A stretch of 64,000 bases of DNA from JABDLO01 sp035327565 (GCA_035327565.1 DAOLDB010000002.1:103441-167440); one strand, 5' to 3'. Counted from the stretch's first letter, positions 35,730 to 46,097 are shown. Program-made: numbers and translations. The notes: a model not told the origin generated them from the sequence alone.

Positions 35730-37109
35730 TTATTTATTTATTTCCTTTAAAATTATTGTCAGGGGCTCACGCAATAAATCAATATTACCGGCGCCTAATG
35801 TTAAAATGACCCCTTTTACGTCTCTTTCTGCCCATTTTAATACTTCCTCATGATTATAAATGGGAGGGGGCTCTTTCATTTTCTCCCCAATCATCTTTGA
35901 AGTCACTCCTGGAATTGGCAATTCCCGCGCTGGATATATAGGCATCAATATGACTTTGTCAAGTAAATCCAACGCCGATGCAAATCCTGTGGCAAAATCT
36001 CTTGTTCTGCTATAGAGATGGGGTTGAAAAATCCCGGTAATTATTTTGCCTGGATACAATTCCCTGGTGGTCTGTATTGCTGCCTCCAATTCCCTTGGAT
36101 GATGGGCATAATCATCGATATAGACCACATCCTCTGAATCCCAGAGTTTTTCAAATCGACGGAATATTCCTTTGAATGTTCCGAGGGCATTTCTAATCTT
36201 TTCCTTTGAAATACCAATATGCAATGCTACTTCAATGGCTGCCGTTGCATTCTCAATATTGTGTCGGCCGGGCAGTGATACACGCAAATCATCCATCCGG
36301 TCAGCTTCATTGTTGAATGTGAAAACATACATTTTATCCCGGATTTCGATACTATTACTATGAACAATACCTGCATCAACTCCGAAAGACCGGCACGTAA
36401 TCTTCCTCTTTTCCAGCTGTTTCTGCCAATCTGGTGGAAAATGAACTTCGAGACCCGTGCGAAATAACAGCAATCCTCCGTTTCTGATCCTACACACAAA
36501 TTCCCAAAAGGCAGCTTTTACACTATTGTCCATGCCGTAAATATCCAGGTGGTCAGAATCCATGGAGATTAAAACAGCAATGTCCGGATGAAGCTGTAAA
36601 AATGACCGGTCATACTCATCTGCTTCCACTATTACCCACTCTGTACCTTGACCGATATAATTTCTGTATTCTGGCAAAAGTAGTCCGCCGATGAAAGCCG
36701 AAAAATGCAAGCCAGAATTCTCCAGCAAATGGGTGATCAATGCAGAGGTAGTGGTCTTTCCATGGGTACCCCCTACGGCAATACACCGGCTGGAGCGGCT
36801 AATGGCTCCCAATACTTCTGACCTCTTCATCATGGTTATTCCCTTGTTACGGAAGTATAGTAAACCCTTATGATAGGACGGAATAGCAGGTGTATAAATT
36901 ACAAGATCCACTTCCTTAGGAAGAAGATCTACCCTGTCTTCATACATGATTTCAATACCTTCACTTTCCAACTTTTTGGTCAGTGTTGTAACCGTTTTGT
37001 CATAACCGGATACCTTTTGTCCCTGCCTTTTAAAAAAGCGGGCGAGGGCACTCATGCCAATTCCTCCAATACCAATGAAATAGATATTTTTAAAGTCTTT
37101 CATTTGCAT
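35730..37109 (-). CDS. murC: UDP-N-acetylmuramate--L-alanine ligase MurC
   Basis: 459 residues. MurC adds L-Ala to UDP-MurNAc using ATP, the first peptide step of peptidoglycan precursor synthesis in the cytosol. Landmarks: the N-terminal IYFIGIGGIGMSALARFF Rossmann loop, the ATP loop GGTHGKTTTSALITHLL, EADEYDRSFL, and the C-terminal DDYAHHPRELEAAI. It directly follows the murG stop with no gap. ATG 37103 is an alternative start. Confidence 0.96.
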   Translation of the reverse strand: MQMKDFKNIYFIGIGGIGMSALARFFKRQGQKVSGYDKTVTTLTKKLESEGIEIMYEDRVDLLPKEVDLVIYTPAIPSYHKGLLYFRNKGITMMKRSEVLGAISRSSRCIAVGGTHGKTTTSALITHLLENSGLHFSAFIGGLLLPEYRNYIGQGTEWVIVEADEYDRSFLQLHPDIAVLISMDSDHLDIYGMDNSVKAAFWEFVCRIRNGGLLLFRTGLEVHFPPDWQKQLEKRKITCRSFGVDAGIVHSNSIEIRDKMYVFTFNNEADRMDDLRVSLPGRHNIENATAAIEVALHIGISKEKIRNALGTFKGIFRRFEKLWDSEDVVYIDDYAHHPRELEAAIQTTRELYPGKIITGIFQPHLYSRTRDFATGFASALDLLDKVILMPIYPARELPIPGVTSKMIGEKMKEPPPIYNHEEVLKWAERDVKGVILTLGAGNIDLLREPLTIILKEINK

Positions 37110-38210
37110 TCAGGAATCCTTTTTTAATTTCAAAATCTCACCGGCAATCATCTCACCTGCATGAGCGGCACCTAATTTTGCTGCTGCTTCTGCAATCGTT
37201 TTAAGTTTTACCCGGTTGTTCAGCAAAGAATTCACTACCCGAAGCAATTCACTAACTGCTTCGTCATCACTGATCATAATGGCAGCCTTCTCCTTCACCA
37301 AAGCTAAGGCATTGACAGTTTGATGATCCTCCGCCACATTAGGAGAAGGGATCAGAATGGCCGGTTTGCCTGTCAATGTTATCTCTGATAATGTCAAAGC
37401 ACCTGCCCTGCATACTACCAAATCAGCCATACTGTAAGCTGCTGCCATATCTTCAATAAAAGCCACAACTTTGATATTGGACTGCCCCGCTATGGACAGG
37501 CTGCTAAATTCATCAATATATAGCTGACCTGCCTGCCAAAGTATGCTGTATCCTGTAACCCATTCCGGGAATTTCTCCCCCTGAGCTATAGCATGGTTTA
37601 TGGTTCTGGCTCCCAAACTCCCCCCTACTACCAATACTAATGGAAGCTCAGGATCAAAGCCCATTTTCAACTTTTCCTCCTTCCCATTCATCATTGCGAC
37701 TTTGATCAATTCCTTTCTGACCGGATTGCCAGTAAGTACAATCTTGTCTTTACTGAAAAATGCTTCCATTCCCTTATAAGCCACACATATCTTCTTTGCT
37801 CTTCTGCCAAGAATCTTATTCGTCAGACCTGCATAGGAATTTTGCTCCTGGATCAATGTAGGGATTCCTAACAGAGATGAAATAAATAAGACAGGGCCAC
37901 TGGCATATCCACCTACACCCACAGATACATCCGGTTTGAATCTGAGGATGATCCAAAAAGCATGAATCAAACTGAATGCAAGTTTAAAGGGCACCCATAC
38001 GTTTTTAATTGTCAAAGATCTTTGCAGGCCTGCTATCCATAGGCCTTTTATAGTGTATCCCGCTTTCGGGACTTTTTCCATTTCCATTTTTCCGCGAGCA
38101 CCTACAAATAATATGTCGATGCCGGGATTTTTTTCCTTCAGTGCATCAGCAATGGCCAGAGCCGGAAATATGTGTCCGCCGGTACCCCCTCCGCTAATCA
38201 GCACCTTCAT
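37110..38210 (-). CDS. murG: UDP-GlcNAc--lipid I transferase MurG
   Basis: 366 residues. MurG converts lipid I to lipid II at the inner face of the membrane. The N-terminal KVLISGGGTGGHIFPALAIA glycine loop, VGVGGYASGPVLF, the C-domain VVGGSLGARTIN and AGALTLSEITLTGKPAILIP fit the family. I start it at ATG 38210, which puts the glycine loop right after the start; an upstream frame to 38228 would add six residues. It overlaps ftsW by 17 bases, so translation is coupled. Confidence 0.95.
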   Translation of the reverse strand: MKVLISGGGTGGHIFPALAIADALKEKNPGIDILFVGARGKMEMEKVPKAGYTIKGLWIAGLQRSLTIKNVWVPFKLAFSLIHAFWIILRFKPDVSVGVGGYASGPVLFISSLLGIPTLIQEQNSYAGLTNKILGRRAKKICVAYKGMEAFFSKDKIVLTGNPVRKELIKVAMMNGKEEKLKMGFDPELPLVLVVGGSLGARTINHAIAQGEKFPEWVTGYSILWQAGQLYIDEFSSLSIAGQSNIKVVAFIEDMAAAYSMADLVVCRAGALTLSEITLTGKPAILIPSPNVAEDHQTVNALALVKEKAAIMISDDEAVSELLRVVNSLLNNRVKLKTIAEAAAKLGAAHAGEMIAGEILKLKKDS

Positions 38211-39375
38211 TGATAATCTCCATTTCATTCAAGGCCAACCTTTGTTCCTTTGCTTCATCGACATATCTGCTGACACTCAATATGATGCCGATGGAAATAC
38301 ATGTAAAAATGATGGAAGTACCTCCCATACTTACCAATGGCAATGTGACTCCGGTTACCGGAAGCAAGTGGACTGATACTGCTATATTGGCAAATGCCTG
38401 AATAACAATATTCAAACATAAGCCCATAGCCAAAATGGCTCCAAATGCTTTTGGACATTGTGTAACGATTGCAACGCATCTGAAAAGTAGTCCCAAATAC
38501 AATCCAAGCAGAAGCAATCCGCCAATCAAACCATATTCTTCGCAAATGATTGCATAGATGAAATCAGCATACGCATAGGGCAAAAAGTTCCTTTGAACAC
38601 TATTGCCGGGACCTAAACCAAAAAATCCTCCTTCGGCAATCGCTTTTTTGGAATACATCACCTGGTAAGCCCCATCATCAAAAGCCATAAACTGATTCAA
38701 CCGGGAAACCCATGTCTCCAACCGAACCCATTCGGGGAAGGCTTTTCCAACCACAATGAGAAATAATATCAAAAGTACTCCGGCCAGCACAAGCACAAAT
38801 ACATACCGAAGTGAAACTCTGCCAATGAACATCATCATCAAACAAGTGACGAATAACAATGCTGCAGTAGATAGGTCGGCAGGCGCTATCAGCCCACACA
38901 CTATAATGACCGGTACGATAATGGGCAGAAAAGCACTCCTGAAATCTTTAATATACTCCTGCTTAACTGCCAATGATCTCGCGATATAAATGATTAAGGC
39001 CAGTTTAGCAAAATCAGAAGTCTGGAACGATTTATCGATCCAGGGAATAGTAATCCATCGCCTGGCACTGTTTAGCTCTGTTCCATATCCCAAAGTGTAC
39101 AGCAATAACGGGACACTCAATATCAGCAACAAGGGAGCTAAGCGTGAGTATTGCATATAGTGAAGCTGGTAAGAAAGGTAAGCTGCAGCTACTCCCAAAC
39201 ATACGTAAACCATATGCTGAATGAGAAAATATTCAGTATTTCCTCCTCTCAATTTGTAAGCCATACTTCCCACTGAACTGTATACTGCCAGAACAGATAT
39301 GATGGAAAGCAGAGCTACGATCATCCAGATGATCTTATCCCCTTTGAGGTTTTGATATGTTTTTACAATTTGCAA
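38194..39375 (-). CDS. ftsW: Lipid II polymerase / division protein FtsW
   Basis: 393 residues, about ten membrane helices of the SEDS family. FtsW polymerises glycan strands at the septum together with its partner penicillin-binding protein (ftsI, encoded upstream). Typical segments are SARRWITIPWIDKSFQTSDF, EGGFFGLGPGNSVQRNFLPY, CEEYGLIGGLLLL and LPVTGVTLPLVSMGGTSI. Position between murD and murG is the conserved dcw place. Confidence 0.94.
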   Translation of the reverse strand: MQIVKTYQNLKGDKIIWMIVALLSIISVLAVYSSVGSMAYKLRGGNTEYFLIQHMVYVCLGVAAAYLSYQLHYMQYSRLAPLLLILSVPLLLYTLGYGTELNSARRWITIPWIDKSFQTSDFAKLALIIYIARSLAVKQEYIKDFRSAFLPIIVPVIIVCGLIAPADLSTAALLFVTCLMMMFIGRVSLRYVFVLVLAGVLLILFLIVVGKAFPEWVRLETWVSRLNQFMAFDDGAYQVMYSKKAIAEGGFFGLGPGNSVQRNFLPYAYADFIYAIICEEYGLIGGLLLLGLYLGLLFRCVAIVTQCPKAFGAILAMGLCLNIVIQAFANIAVSVHLLPVTGVTLPLVSMGGTSIIFTCISIGIILSVSRYVDEAKEQRLALNEMEIINEGAD

Positions 39376-39392
39376 TATTTAATCTGTTTTAT

Positions 39393-40718
39393 TCATTCTG
39401 AATACTCTTCCTTTTCACTTTTTAATTTTTCAACTGCGTTTTTGAACTGCCGGCCCCGGTCTTCATAATTTTCAAAAAGGTCAAAACTGGCACAAGCAGG
39501 GGACAATAGTACAACAGCTCCTTTTTCAGCATGCCTGAATGCCTTCTTGACGGCATCCTCCATACTTTGAGTTTCTTCAATGACATCCACCACGCTCGCA
39601 AAAACACTTTTTAGTTTGGTATTGTCCAGACCCAAACAAATCAAAGTCTTTACCCTGGCACTCACTTTGGGAATTAACAGGCTGTAGTCATTCCCTTTGT
39701 CTGTACCACCTGCTATCCAAACAATCGACTCCTTAAAAGCTTCTAAAGCAAACTGAACCGCATCTACATTGGTGGCTTTACTGTCATTGTAAAACCGGAC
39801 ATCATCAATTTCACCACAATACTCCATCCTGTGCGCTTGATTTCTGAATGTTTTCAAGGCCGATTGGATGACAATGTCCGGTACCTCTAAATTCCGGGCT
39901 GCGCTGATCGCACAATAAGCATTGAAAAGATTATGCTTTCCAGGAAGTCCAATGTCAAAATATGTATCCAGATCCTTTGACCAGATACCGTTTTCATAAT
40001 TTTCTGCTCGGACAGGCAACTTTTCACAACTGATGTTCCACTCACCGGTCATTTCCATAATCAAAGGATCATCCGCATTGTAAATGAACAGGTCGCTTTC
40101 GCGTAAATTGCGGGTGATTTGAAATTTTGCACCGGCATAACTTCTGATATTATTACCATATCTGTCCAGATGATCAGCGGTAACATTCAATATCATGGCA
40201 ACAGAAGGCCGGAAATCCTTGATGTCTTCCAACTGGAAGGAACTCAATTCAAGCACCATTACAGGTTTGTCACTTCGCTCAGCCAGAATACGGCAAAAAG
40301 AAGTACCAAAATTTCCACCCACTGACACCGGTATACCAGCTTCAGAAAGGATGTGGTAAGTCAAACCTGTTGTGGTGGTCTTCCCGTTACTCCCTGTTAT
40401 GCCAATGATATATCCACTGTAATGCCTGTAACCGAATTCAATCTCAGATATGACCGGGATATTTAACTCGACCGAAGCAACGAGTACCGGAACATTACCA
40501 GGGACACCGGGACTGCGAACAATAAAATCCGCTCCAACAAACTTTTCAAGTGTATGTCCCCTTTCTTCAAAGGGGATATTTTGATCAATCAGTAGATTCT
40601 TTATTTCTTTATCTATTACTCCTGCATCAGAAAGAAAAACATCATAGCCTTTTTGTGATGCCAGAAGTGCAGCTCCCAGACCGCTTTCCCCTCCACCTAT
40701 AATGATCATTCTTTGCAT
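39393..40718 (-). CDS. murD: UDP-MurNAc-L-Ala--D-glutamate ligase MurD
   Basis: 441 residues. MurD adds D-Glu to UDP-MurNAc-L-Ala with ATP. Landmarks: N-terminal IIIGGGESGLGAALLA, the ATP loop IGITGSNGKTTTTGL, VLELSSFQLEDI, NVTADHLDRYG, and the C-terminal FYNDSKATNVDAVQFAL and IAGGTDKGNDY. It lies six bases after mraY and 17 bases before ftsW. Confidence 0.95.
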   Translation of the reverse strand: MQRMIIIGGGESGLGAALLASQKGYDVFLSDAGVIDKEIKNLLIDQNIPFEERGHTLEKFVGADFIVRSPGVPGNVPVLVASVELNIPVISEIEFGYRHYSGYIIGITGSNGKTTTTGLTYHILSEAGIPVSVGGNFGTSFCRILAERSDKPVMVLELSSFQLEDIKDFRPSVAMILNVTADHLDRYGNNIRSYAGAKFQITRNLRESDLFIYNADDPLIMEMTGEWNISCEKLPVRAENYENGIWSKDLDTYFDIGLPGKHNLFNAYCAISAARNLEVPDIVIQSALKTFRNQAHRMEYCGEIDDVRFYNDSKATNVDAVQFALEAFKESIVWIAGGTDKGNDYSLLIPKVSARVKTLICLGLDNTKLKSVFASVVDVIEETQSMEDAVKKAFRHAEKGAVVLLSPACASFDLFENYEDRGRQFKNAVEKLKSEKEEYSE

Positions 40719-40724
40719 TGTTTT

Positions 40725-41990
40725 TTACCTAACTTTTAAGGTAATGATTGTAATGACAGCCAGTATAATACCCACTATCCAAAACCGGGTGGCAATGGTA
40801 GATTCATGCATACCCAATTTTTGGTAATGGTGGTGCAAAGGAGACATTTTAAATATCCGTCTCCCTTCTCCAAATTTTCTTCGTGTATATTTAAAATATC
40901 CTACCTGCAACATCACCGAGAGATTTTCTACAAGAAAAATTCCACACAAGATGGGAATGAGCCATTCTTTTCTTAACAATAATGCCAGGCAGGCAATCAC
41001 TCCCCCAATAGTTAGACTTCCGGTATCTCCCATAAATACCCTGGCTGGATAACAGTTGTACCACAAAAATCCAATACATCCTCCCAGAAAACAAGCAGCA
41101 TAGATTACTAACTCCTCAGAATGGGGTATGAAAAGTATATTCAAATAGGAAGCGATGATTGTATTACTGGAAACATATGCGAGAACACCCAATGTTGCGC
41201 CTACAATTGCAGAAACTCCCGCCGCCAGTCCATCAATTCCATCCGTGAGATTGGCAGCATTGGATACTGCAGTAACGACAATTATACAAATTGGAACAAA
41301 TACCAACCATGCCCATTTGCCCGGATTTTCAGTAAACAAACTGAGCAATATGTCATATTCAAGTAAATTTCCTTTAATGAAAGGAAGATTTGTAAGCGTC
41401 GTTTTAACATATGCCAGATGCGTAACGGTAGGTTCCACATTGACTCCCGGAAGGGTAGTTTGAAATCTTTCAATAATCTCATACCCTTTTGCAGTGGCTA
41501 CCTCCAAAGGTACTCTTACTACAACATCTTCATGAAGCAGCATGACCAGCGCTATAAATAGTCCCAAACCTATCTGCCCGACCACTTTAAAAACGCCCTT
41601 CAGCCCTTGCTTATCTTTCTTGAAAACCTTGATGTAATCATCTGCAAATCCAATGGCAGTCATCCAAACTGTGGTGATAAGCATAACAATAATGTAAATA
41701 TTATCCAACTTTGCAAACAGTAAGCAAGGAATTACCGTAGACAGGATAATAATAAATCCCCCCATGGTAGGCGTTCCTGCTTTTTGCATTTGGCCCGTCA
41801 AACCCAAATCCCTAATGGTCTCTCCGACCTGCAGTTTTTTCAAAGAACGTATGATCCGGCCGCCAAAAACCATTGATATAATCAATGACAAAATGATGGA
41901 GGCACCAGATCTGAATGATATATATTGAAATAGACCTGCTCCCGGCAAATCGTAGTTTTCTTTTAAGAATTTAAACAAATAGTATAGCAT
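40725..41990 (-). CDS. mraY: Phospho-N-acetylmuramoyl-pentapeptide transferase MraY
   Basis: 421 residues, about ten membrane helices. MraY transfers phospho-MurNAc-pentapeptide to undecaprenyl phosphate, giving lipid I. The family motifs are GFADDYIKVFKKD, NAANLTDGIDGLAAG with the catalytic Asp residues, GFLWYNCYPARVFMGDTGSL, and MSPLHHHYQKLGMHE. It is longer than the common about 360 residues, because of an extra loop (about 170-225: VEPTVTHLAYVKTTLTNLPF region) between helices. A 178-base gap separates it from murE. Confidence 0.96.
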   Translation of the reverse strand: MLYYLFKFLKENYDLPGAGLFQYISFRSGASIILSLIISMVFGGRIIRSLKKLQVGETIRDLGLTGQMQKAGTPTMGGFIIILSTVIPCLLFAKLDNIYIIVMLITTVWMTAIGFADDYIKVFKKDKQGLKGVFKVVGQIGLGLFIALVMLLHEDVVVRVPLEVATAKGYEIIERFQTTLPGVNVEPTVTHLAYVKTTLTNLPFIKGNLLEYDILLSLFTENPGKWAWLVFVPICIIVVTAVSNAANLTDGIDGLAAGVSAIVGATLGVLAYVSSNTIIASYLNILFIPHSEELVIYAACFLGGCIGFLWYNCYPARVFMGDTGSLTIGGVIACLALLLRKEWLIPILCGIFLVENLSVMLQVGYFKYTRRKFGEGRRIFKMSPLHHHYQKLGMHESTIATRFWIVGIILAVITIITLKVR

Positions 41991-42083
41991 TCTATTTCAA
42001 TATTTTTTACCTTTTAAATCTGTGTCCTTAAGACAACAATTCAAAGTTTTTGGCATTATAATTGCCATCTAAAATATAACAGC

Positions 42084-42124
42084 GCAGCAGATTTGCCAAG
42101 TCTTTACCCGCAGGGATCTGCCGC
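42084..42124. repeat. Inverted repeat in the murE-mraY gap
   Basis: GCAGCAGAT (42084-42092) and ATCTGCCGC (42116-42124) pair over nine bases with one G-T, around a 23-base loop. The 178-base gap (41991-42168) is the largest inside the operon, so a folded RNA or an internal regulatory site is possible. I saw no good promoter match. Confidence 0.45.
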
Positions 42125-42168
42125 AACTGTTAAAACCAACCTGAGAATGATAATAGATCCTTTGTCTC

Positions 42169-43638
42169 TTATCCGGAAGTCAAATACTCCCTTAATATTT
42201 CTTTATCATCAAAGGGATGCTTCACCCCGTTGATTTCCTGATATTTTTCATGACCTTTACCTGCAACAAGGACTATATCCTTTGGAAGAGCCAGAGCACA
42301 AGCCGTATGTATAGCCTCCTTTCTGTCCGTGATGCGTATCAGTTTACCAAGATCCTCGAAGGACAAACCCACAACCATGTCATCCAGAATAGAATCCGGA
42401 TTTTCTGACCTGGGATTATCGCTGGTAATCACTACCCAATCTGCATATTCCAAGGCTATCTTAGTCATCAAGGGACGTTTTGCTTTATCTCTGTCTCCTC
42501 CACACCCTATAACCGCAATAACCCTTCTTCCCGGAGTCAATACTTCGCGGATGGTATCCAACACCTTTTCAAGTGCATCGGGAGTATGTGCATAATCCAC
42601 AATTCCGATCATCCCTTTGTCCGTATCCATCACTTTGTCAAATCTCCCTTCAACTCCTCGTAACATACTCATATTCAAAAGTATATCTTCTTCCTTGAAT
42701 CCGCTAAGATGCCCTACGCCATATACTGCTGAAAGATTGCTGGCATTGAAAGCTCCGGAAAGATTGCAATGCACCTGCTGGCTGTTAATCTCTAACAATA
42801 AACCATCGATGGTATTTTCGAGGATACGTGACTTGTAATCACAAAATGTGTGCAATCCATAATAAAACTTTCTTGCTCTGGTATTTTGCAACATAACTTT
42901 TCCATTTTTATCATCGACATTGGACAATGCAAATGCTTCTTCAGGCAAGTCATCAAAGAAGCTTTTTTTCACTTCAAGATACTCCCGGAATGTGGGGTGA
43001 TAGTCTAAATGATCGTGAGTAATGTTGGTAAATACTCCTCCGGTAAAATTCAAACCGGCAATTCTTCCCTGATCAATGGCATGTGAGCTGACCTCCATAA
43101 AAACATATTCACAGCCCTCATTAACCATTTGGGAAAGCAATCGATTGAGTGATATAGCATCCGGTGTGGTATACTTCGAAGGCAGAACATAGTCACCAAT
43201 CCGGTTTTCAATGGTAGACAACAACCCTGCTTTCACCCCTAATGTCATGAACATGTGATAAAGCAAAGTAACTGTACTGCTTTTGCCATTTGTACCTGTC
43301 ACTCCTATGAGCTTAATTCTATTGCTGGGGAGTCCAAAAAAACGATGGGCTAACTCACCCAGGAACCTATTGGCATTCTGATAATACACATAAGTTACCC
43401 CGGACAAGTGGGTTTGAGGTATATCATATTCTGTAAATATGGCTATAGCCCCGCCTTCAATCGCCTTATCAGTAAAGCGATGTCCATCCGTCACCCAACC
43501 TTTCCTGGCAAAGAAAGCACCTCCGCCAACCACTTCTCTGGAATCCAAATGTAAATCTTTAATCAATACATAAGGATCTCCAACGATCTTAGCAACTCCT
43601 TGCTTAGGTAATATGTCAAATAACTTTTTCGTACTCAC
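42169..43638 (-). CDS. murE: UDP-MurNAc-tripeptide synthetase MurE
   Basis: 489 residues. MurE adds the third stem-peptide residue. Landmarks: LHLDSREVVGGGAFFARKG, the ATP loop GVTGTNGKSSTVTLL, TTPDAISLNRLL, the carbamylated-Lys region, DYAHTPDALEKVL, and DNPRSENP. The DNPR tetrad marks meso-diaminopimelate as substrate, as expected for a Gram-negative wall. It lies 18 bases after ftsI. Confidence 0.96.
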   Translation of the reverse strand: MSTKKLFDILPKQGVAKIVGDPYVLIKDLHLDSREVVGGGAFFARKGWVTDGHRFTDKAIEGGAIAIFTEYDIPQTHLSGVTYVYYQNANRFLGELAHRFFGLPSNRIKLIGVTGTNGKSSTVTLLYHMFMTLGVKAGLLSTIENRIGDYVLPSKYTTPDAISLNRLLSQMVNEGCEYVFMEVSSHAIDQGRIAGLNFTGGVFTNITHDHLDYHPTFREYLEVKKSFFDDLPEEAFALSNVDDKNGKVMLQNTRARKFYYGLHTFCDYKSRILENTIDGLLLEINSQQVHCNLSGAFNASNLSAVYGVGHLSGFKEEDILLNMSMLRGVEGRFDKVMDTDKGMIGIVDYAHTPDALEKVLDTIREVLTPGRRVIAVIGCGGDRDKAKRPLMTKIALEYADWVVITSDNPRSENPDSILDDMVVGLSFEDLGKLIRITDRKEAIHTACALALPKDIVLVAGKGHEKYQEINGVKHPFDDKEILREYLTSG

Positions 43639-43656
43639 TGGTACTATGCGTTTATT

Positions 43657-45753
43657 TTAATTCAAATAAATCCTGATCTTTTGTCCTCTGTTTTCGATAC
43701 CGGGAGGCAAAGATTGTTTATACACTTTTCCTGCTCCCTCCATCGCAACCTGGTAACCCAGGTTTTCAAGGACATAAATCGCATCTCTAGCTCCCATTCC
43801 ACGGACATCTGGCAGAATCGCTTTCTGAATACGCTTATTTTCAACCAGCATCCTGGACTCGAATGGATCCAATTCAACCCAATGGCTCCTGCTTTTATCT
43901 TTGTAGCCAATCTGAACGTATTCCATAATTTCAATTAAATCTTTTTTATTTCCCACCACCTTGCCTGGCAAATGAATCATTTCTTCAGGGTGTACAGCCG
44001 CTGCCAACGTATGCATATTCTGATCGATGATGGTAATTCTTTCTGCAATCTCCCTGAATACCGGGGCTGCAACACTGCTTCCATAATAGGCACCCTTAGG
44101 CTCATAAACTACGATCATCATACTGTATTTAGGCTGTTCTGAAGGGAAATATCCTGCAAATGATGCATTGTATTTCCTAACTTCTTCTTCCTGATTATAA
44201 TCAATCCTTGTGGTACCTGTTTTACCCGCCATTGTAATGATGTTGGAGCGAATATTCCTGGCTGTCCCTCTTGTTACTACCCCTTCGAGTAACTCTTTGA
44301 TTGCCTTGATGGAGCTTTCAGAAGCTATTTTCTCATTGGCCACGATAGGCTTAAACTTTTTAATGGTCCCTGTCTTATTTCTGATCTCGCTGACAAGATA
44401 AGGTTTCATCCATTTTCCATTGTTAGCAATGGCATTATAAAATGACAGTTGCTGCAAAGGAGTCAGGTGCATTTCATATCCATGAGACATCCAGGGAATT
44501 GTTGTTCCATACCAGATCTTCTTATCCTTTTCAGGATCCTTAATATAAGGCTTGGGTTCACCCAACAAATCAATACCGGATATGTCGCATAAACCGAAAG
44601 AACACAATCGGGTGTAAAATTTCGTACGCATTCCGGCATTGGCATTGTAGTATTTATGAGCAAGACCAGCTATTCCCACATTGGATGAAATTTCGAATGC
44701 TTCTCTCAGATCAGATGTAAGAATGCCATGTTGCTTACTGTCATACATCATTCTGTCAAAAAATTTCTTTTTCCCTCCACCGAGATCAACACCAGAGTTT
44801 AACCCTGCCACACCGTCCTCCAACATGGCTAAAACCGATGCTGTTTTGAAAGTTGAACCAGGCTCTGAACTTTTAGCGACAGCACAATTATATATTTCCT
44901 CATAACGCCCGCTTTTTGAGCGATTCAAATTCACCATTGCCTTGATAGCGCCGGTTTCAACTTCCATGGCAATGACTGTCCCTTCTTTGGCATCGTATTT
45001 CTTTAGTACCTCCAATAATGCATTGTGAGCAACATCCTGCAATACGATATTGATTGTGGTATAAATATCATCGCCCTTCTCTGCTTCATGTTCATCCAGA
45101 TCATGGAGGGGAACCCATATACCAGCACTGATTTCCTTCATAAGCTTTTCTTCCACAGGCCCTGCTAAAAACTTTTCATAATAGGCTTCCAGTCCGACTT
45201 TGTCTGAGTTCTCCCTGTATTCACCCAAAGTGCGTCCAGCTAAATTCCCGTAGGGCTTTTCACGAATGCTTTTTCTTTCTATGATCAACCCTCCTCCAAA
45301 CCGGCCTTTCTTCAATAATGGTAAAGATCTGAAAAGGTCCAGGTCATCTGCGGTGATATTTTTTGCCAGCAGAAAATACCGGTTTCCCTTTCTTCTTGCC
45401 ATGGTCAATACCTGCTTCCACTCGCCCGGACTATATTGCCGGTTGAGCTTATACAATCCCTGTGACAGAGAGTCGATATGTCTGAAAAACTCGTAATCAC
45501 TGGCTACCTTGGTATCCATTCGAATGTCAAAGAACGGTAGTGTGGTGACCAGAAGACTGTGATCATCGGCATAAATGCTTCCACGATCGGCTTCCTGTGT
45601 TCTCCACTGGATGTGATGAGCGCCTTTGCTTCTCCACTTTTCTCCCTCCAGAACAGAAATAGTAAATACTCTGAAGGCAATGATTCCGGCAAATCCTATA
45701 AAAAAGAACATTACCAGATAAGCCCGAATGAGTAATTCCCTCTTTTTGTCCAT
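43657..45753 (-). CDS. ftsI: Penicillin-binding protein FtsI (transpeptidase) with PASTA domain
   Basis: 698 residues. It has a short cytosolic N-terminus, one membrane helix (LVMFFFIGFAGIIAFRVFTI), a PBP dimerisation domain and the transpeptidase domain with SxxK in SEPGSTFKTAS (near residue 300), SxN in SSNVGIAGL and KTGT in AGKTGTTRID. The C-terminus (LPDVRGMGARDAIYVLENLG onward) is one PASTA module, which binds wall or muropeptide. It cross-links septal peptidoglycan with FtsW. Position after the ftsL-like gene fits ftsI. Confidence 0.95.
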   Translation of the reverse strand: MDKKRELLIRAYLVMFFFIGFAGIIAFRVFTISVLEGEKWRSKGAHHIQWRTQEADRGSIYADDHSLLVTTLPFFDIRMDTKVASDYEFFRHIDSLSQGLYKLNRQYSPGEWKQVLTMARRKGNRYFLLAKNITADDLDLFRSLPLLKKGRFGGGLIIERKSIREKPYGNLAGRTLGEYRENSDKVGLEAYYEKFLAGPVEEKLMKEISAGIWVPLHDLDEHEAEKGDDIYTTINIVLQDVAHNALLEVLKKYDAKEGTVIAMEVETGAIKAMVNLNRSKSGRYEEIYNCAVAKSSEPGSTFKTASVLAMLEDGVAGLNSGVDLGGGKKKFFDRMMYDSKQHGILTSDLREAFEISSNVGIAGLAHKYYNANAGMRTKFYTRLCSFGLCDISGIDLLGEPKPYIKDPEKDKKIWYGTTIPWMSHGYEMHLTPLQQLSFYNAIANNGKWMKPYLVSEIRNKTGTIKKFKPIVANEKIASESSIKAIKELLEGVVTRGTARNIRSNIITMAGKTGTTRIDYNQEEEVRKYNASFAGYFPSEQPKYSMMIVVYEPKGAYYGSSVAAPVFREIAERITIIDQNMHTLAAAVHPEEMIHLPGKVVGNKKDLIEIMEYVQIGYKDKSRSHWVELDPFESRMLVENKRIQKAILPDVRGMGARDAIYVLENLGYQVAMEGAGKVYKQSLPPGIENRGQKIRIYLN

Positions 45754-45765
45754 GGCAATGAGATT

Positions 45766-46086
45766 CTAGGGTTTTTCCGCCCGAATCACTTTAGGTAACT
45801 TCTTACCTACTTTCAAATTTTTTGCGGCCACATCATTTTCAACCTGGGATTGAATGCTGCCGGACATAATTTCTTTCTGGATGCTCATATACTTCCATTC
45901 CGCTTCTTTGACTTCTTTTTTCAAAGTGTCAATACGTCTTAAATTATGCTCGGCAGCATGGGCATTTGCTATATAAAGCAATGCTAAAATCCCTACAAAA
46001 AATACGAAGGGTAAATTGACAAATATCCATTCGATCCCTTTAGACCACACCAAATTGTTTTTCTTATTTTGAGCCTTAGTCACCAT
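45766..46086 (-). CDS. FtsL-like division protein
   Basis: 106 residues: a basic N-terminus (TKAQNKKNNLVWSKG), one membrane helix (FVNLPFVFFVGILALLYIAN), then a periplasmic helix with coiled-coil character (HNLRRIDTLKKEVKEAEWKY). This is the build of FtsL, which is poorly conserved in sequence; identification rests on topology and the place between rsmH and ftsI. It lies 12 bases before ftsI on each count and would bridge FtsQ with FtsI/FtsW. Confidence 0.8.
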   Translation of the reverse strand: MVTKAQNKKNNLVWSKGIEWIFVNLPFVFFVGILALLYIANAHAAEHNLRRIDTLKKEVKEAEWKYMSIQKEIMSGSIQSQVENDVAAKNLKVGKKLPKVIRAEKP

Positions 46087-46097
46087 ATATTTTAATT

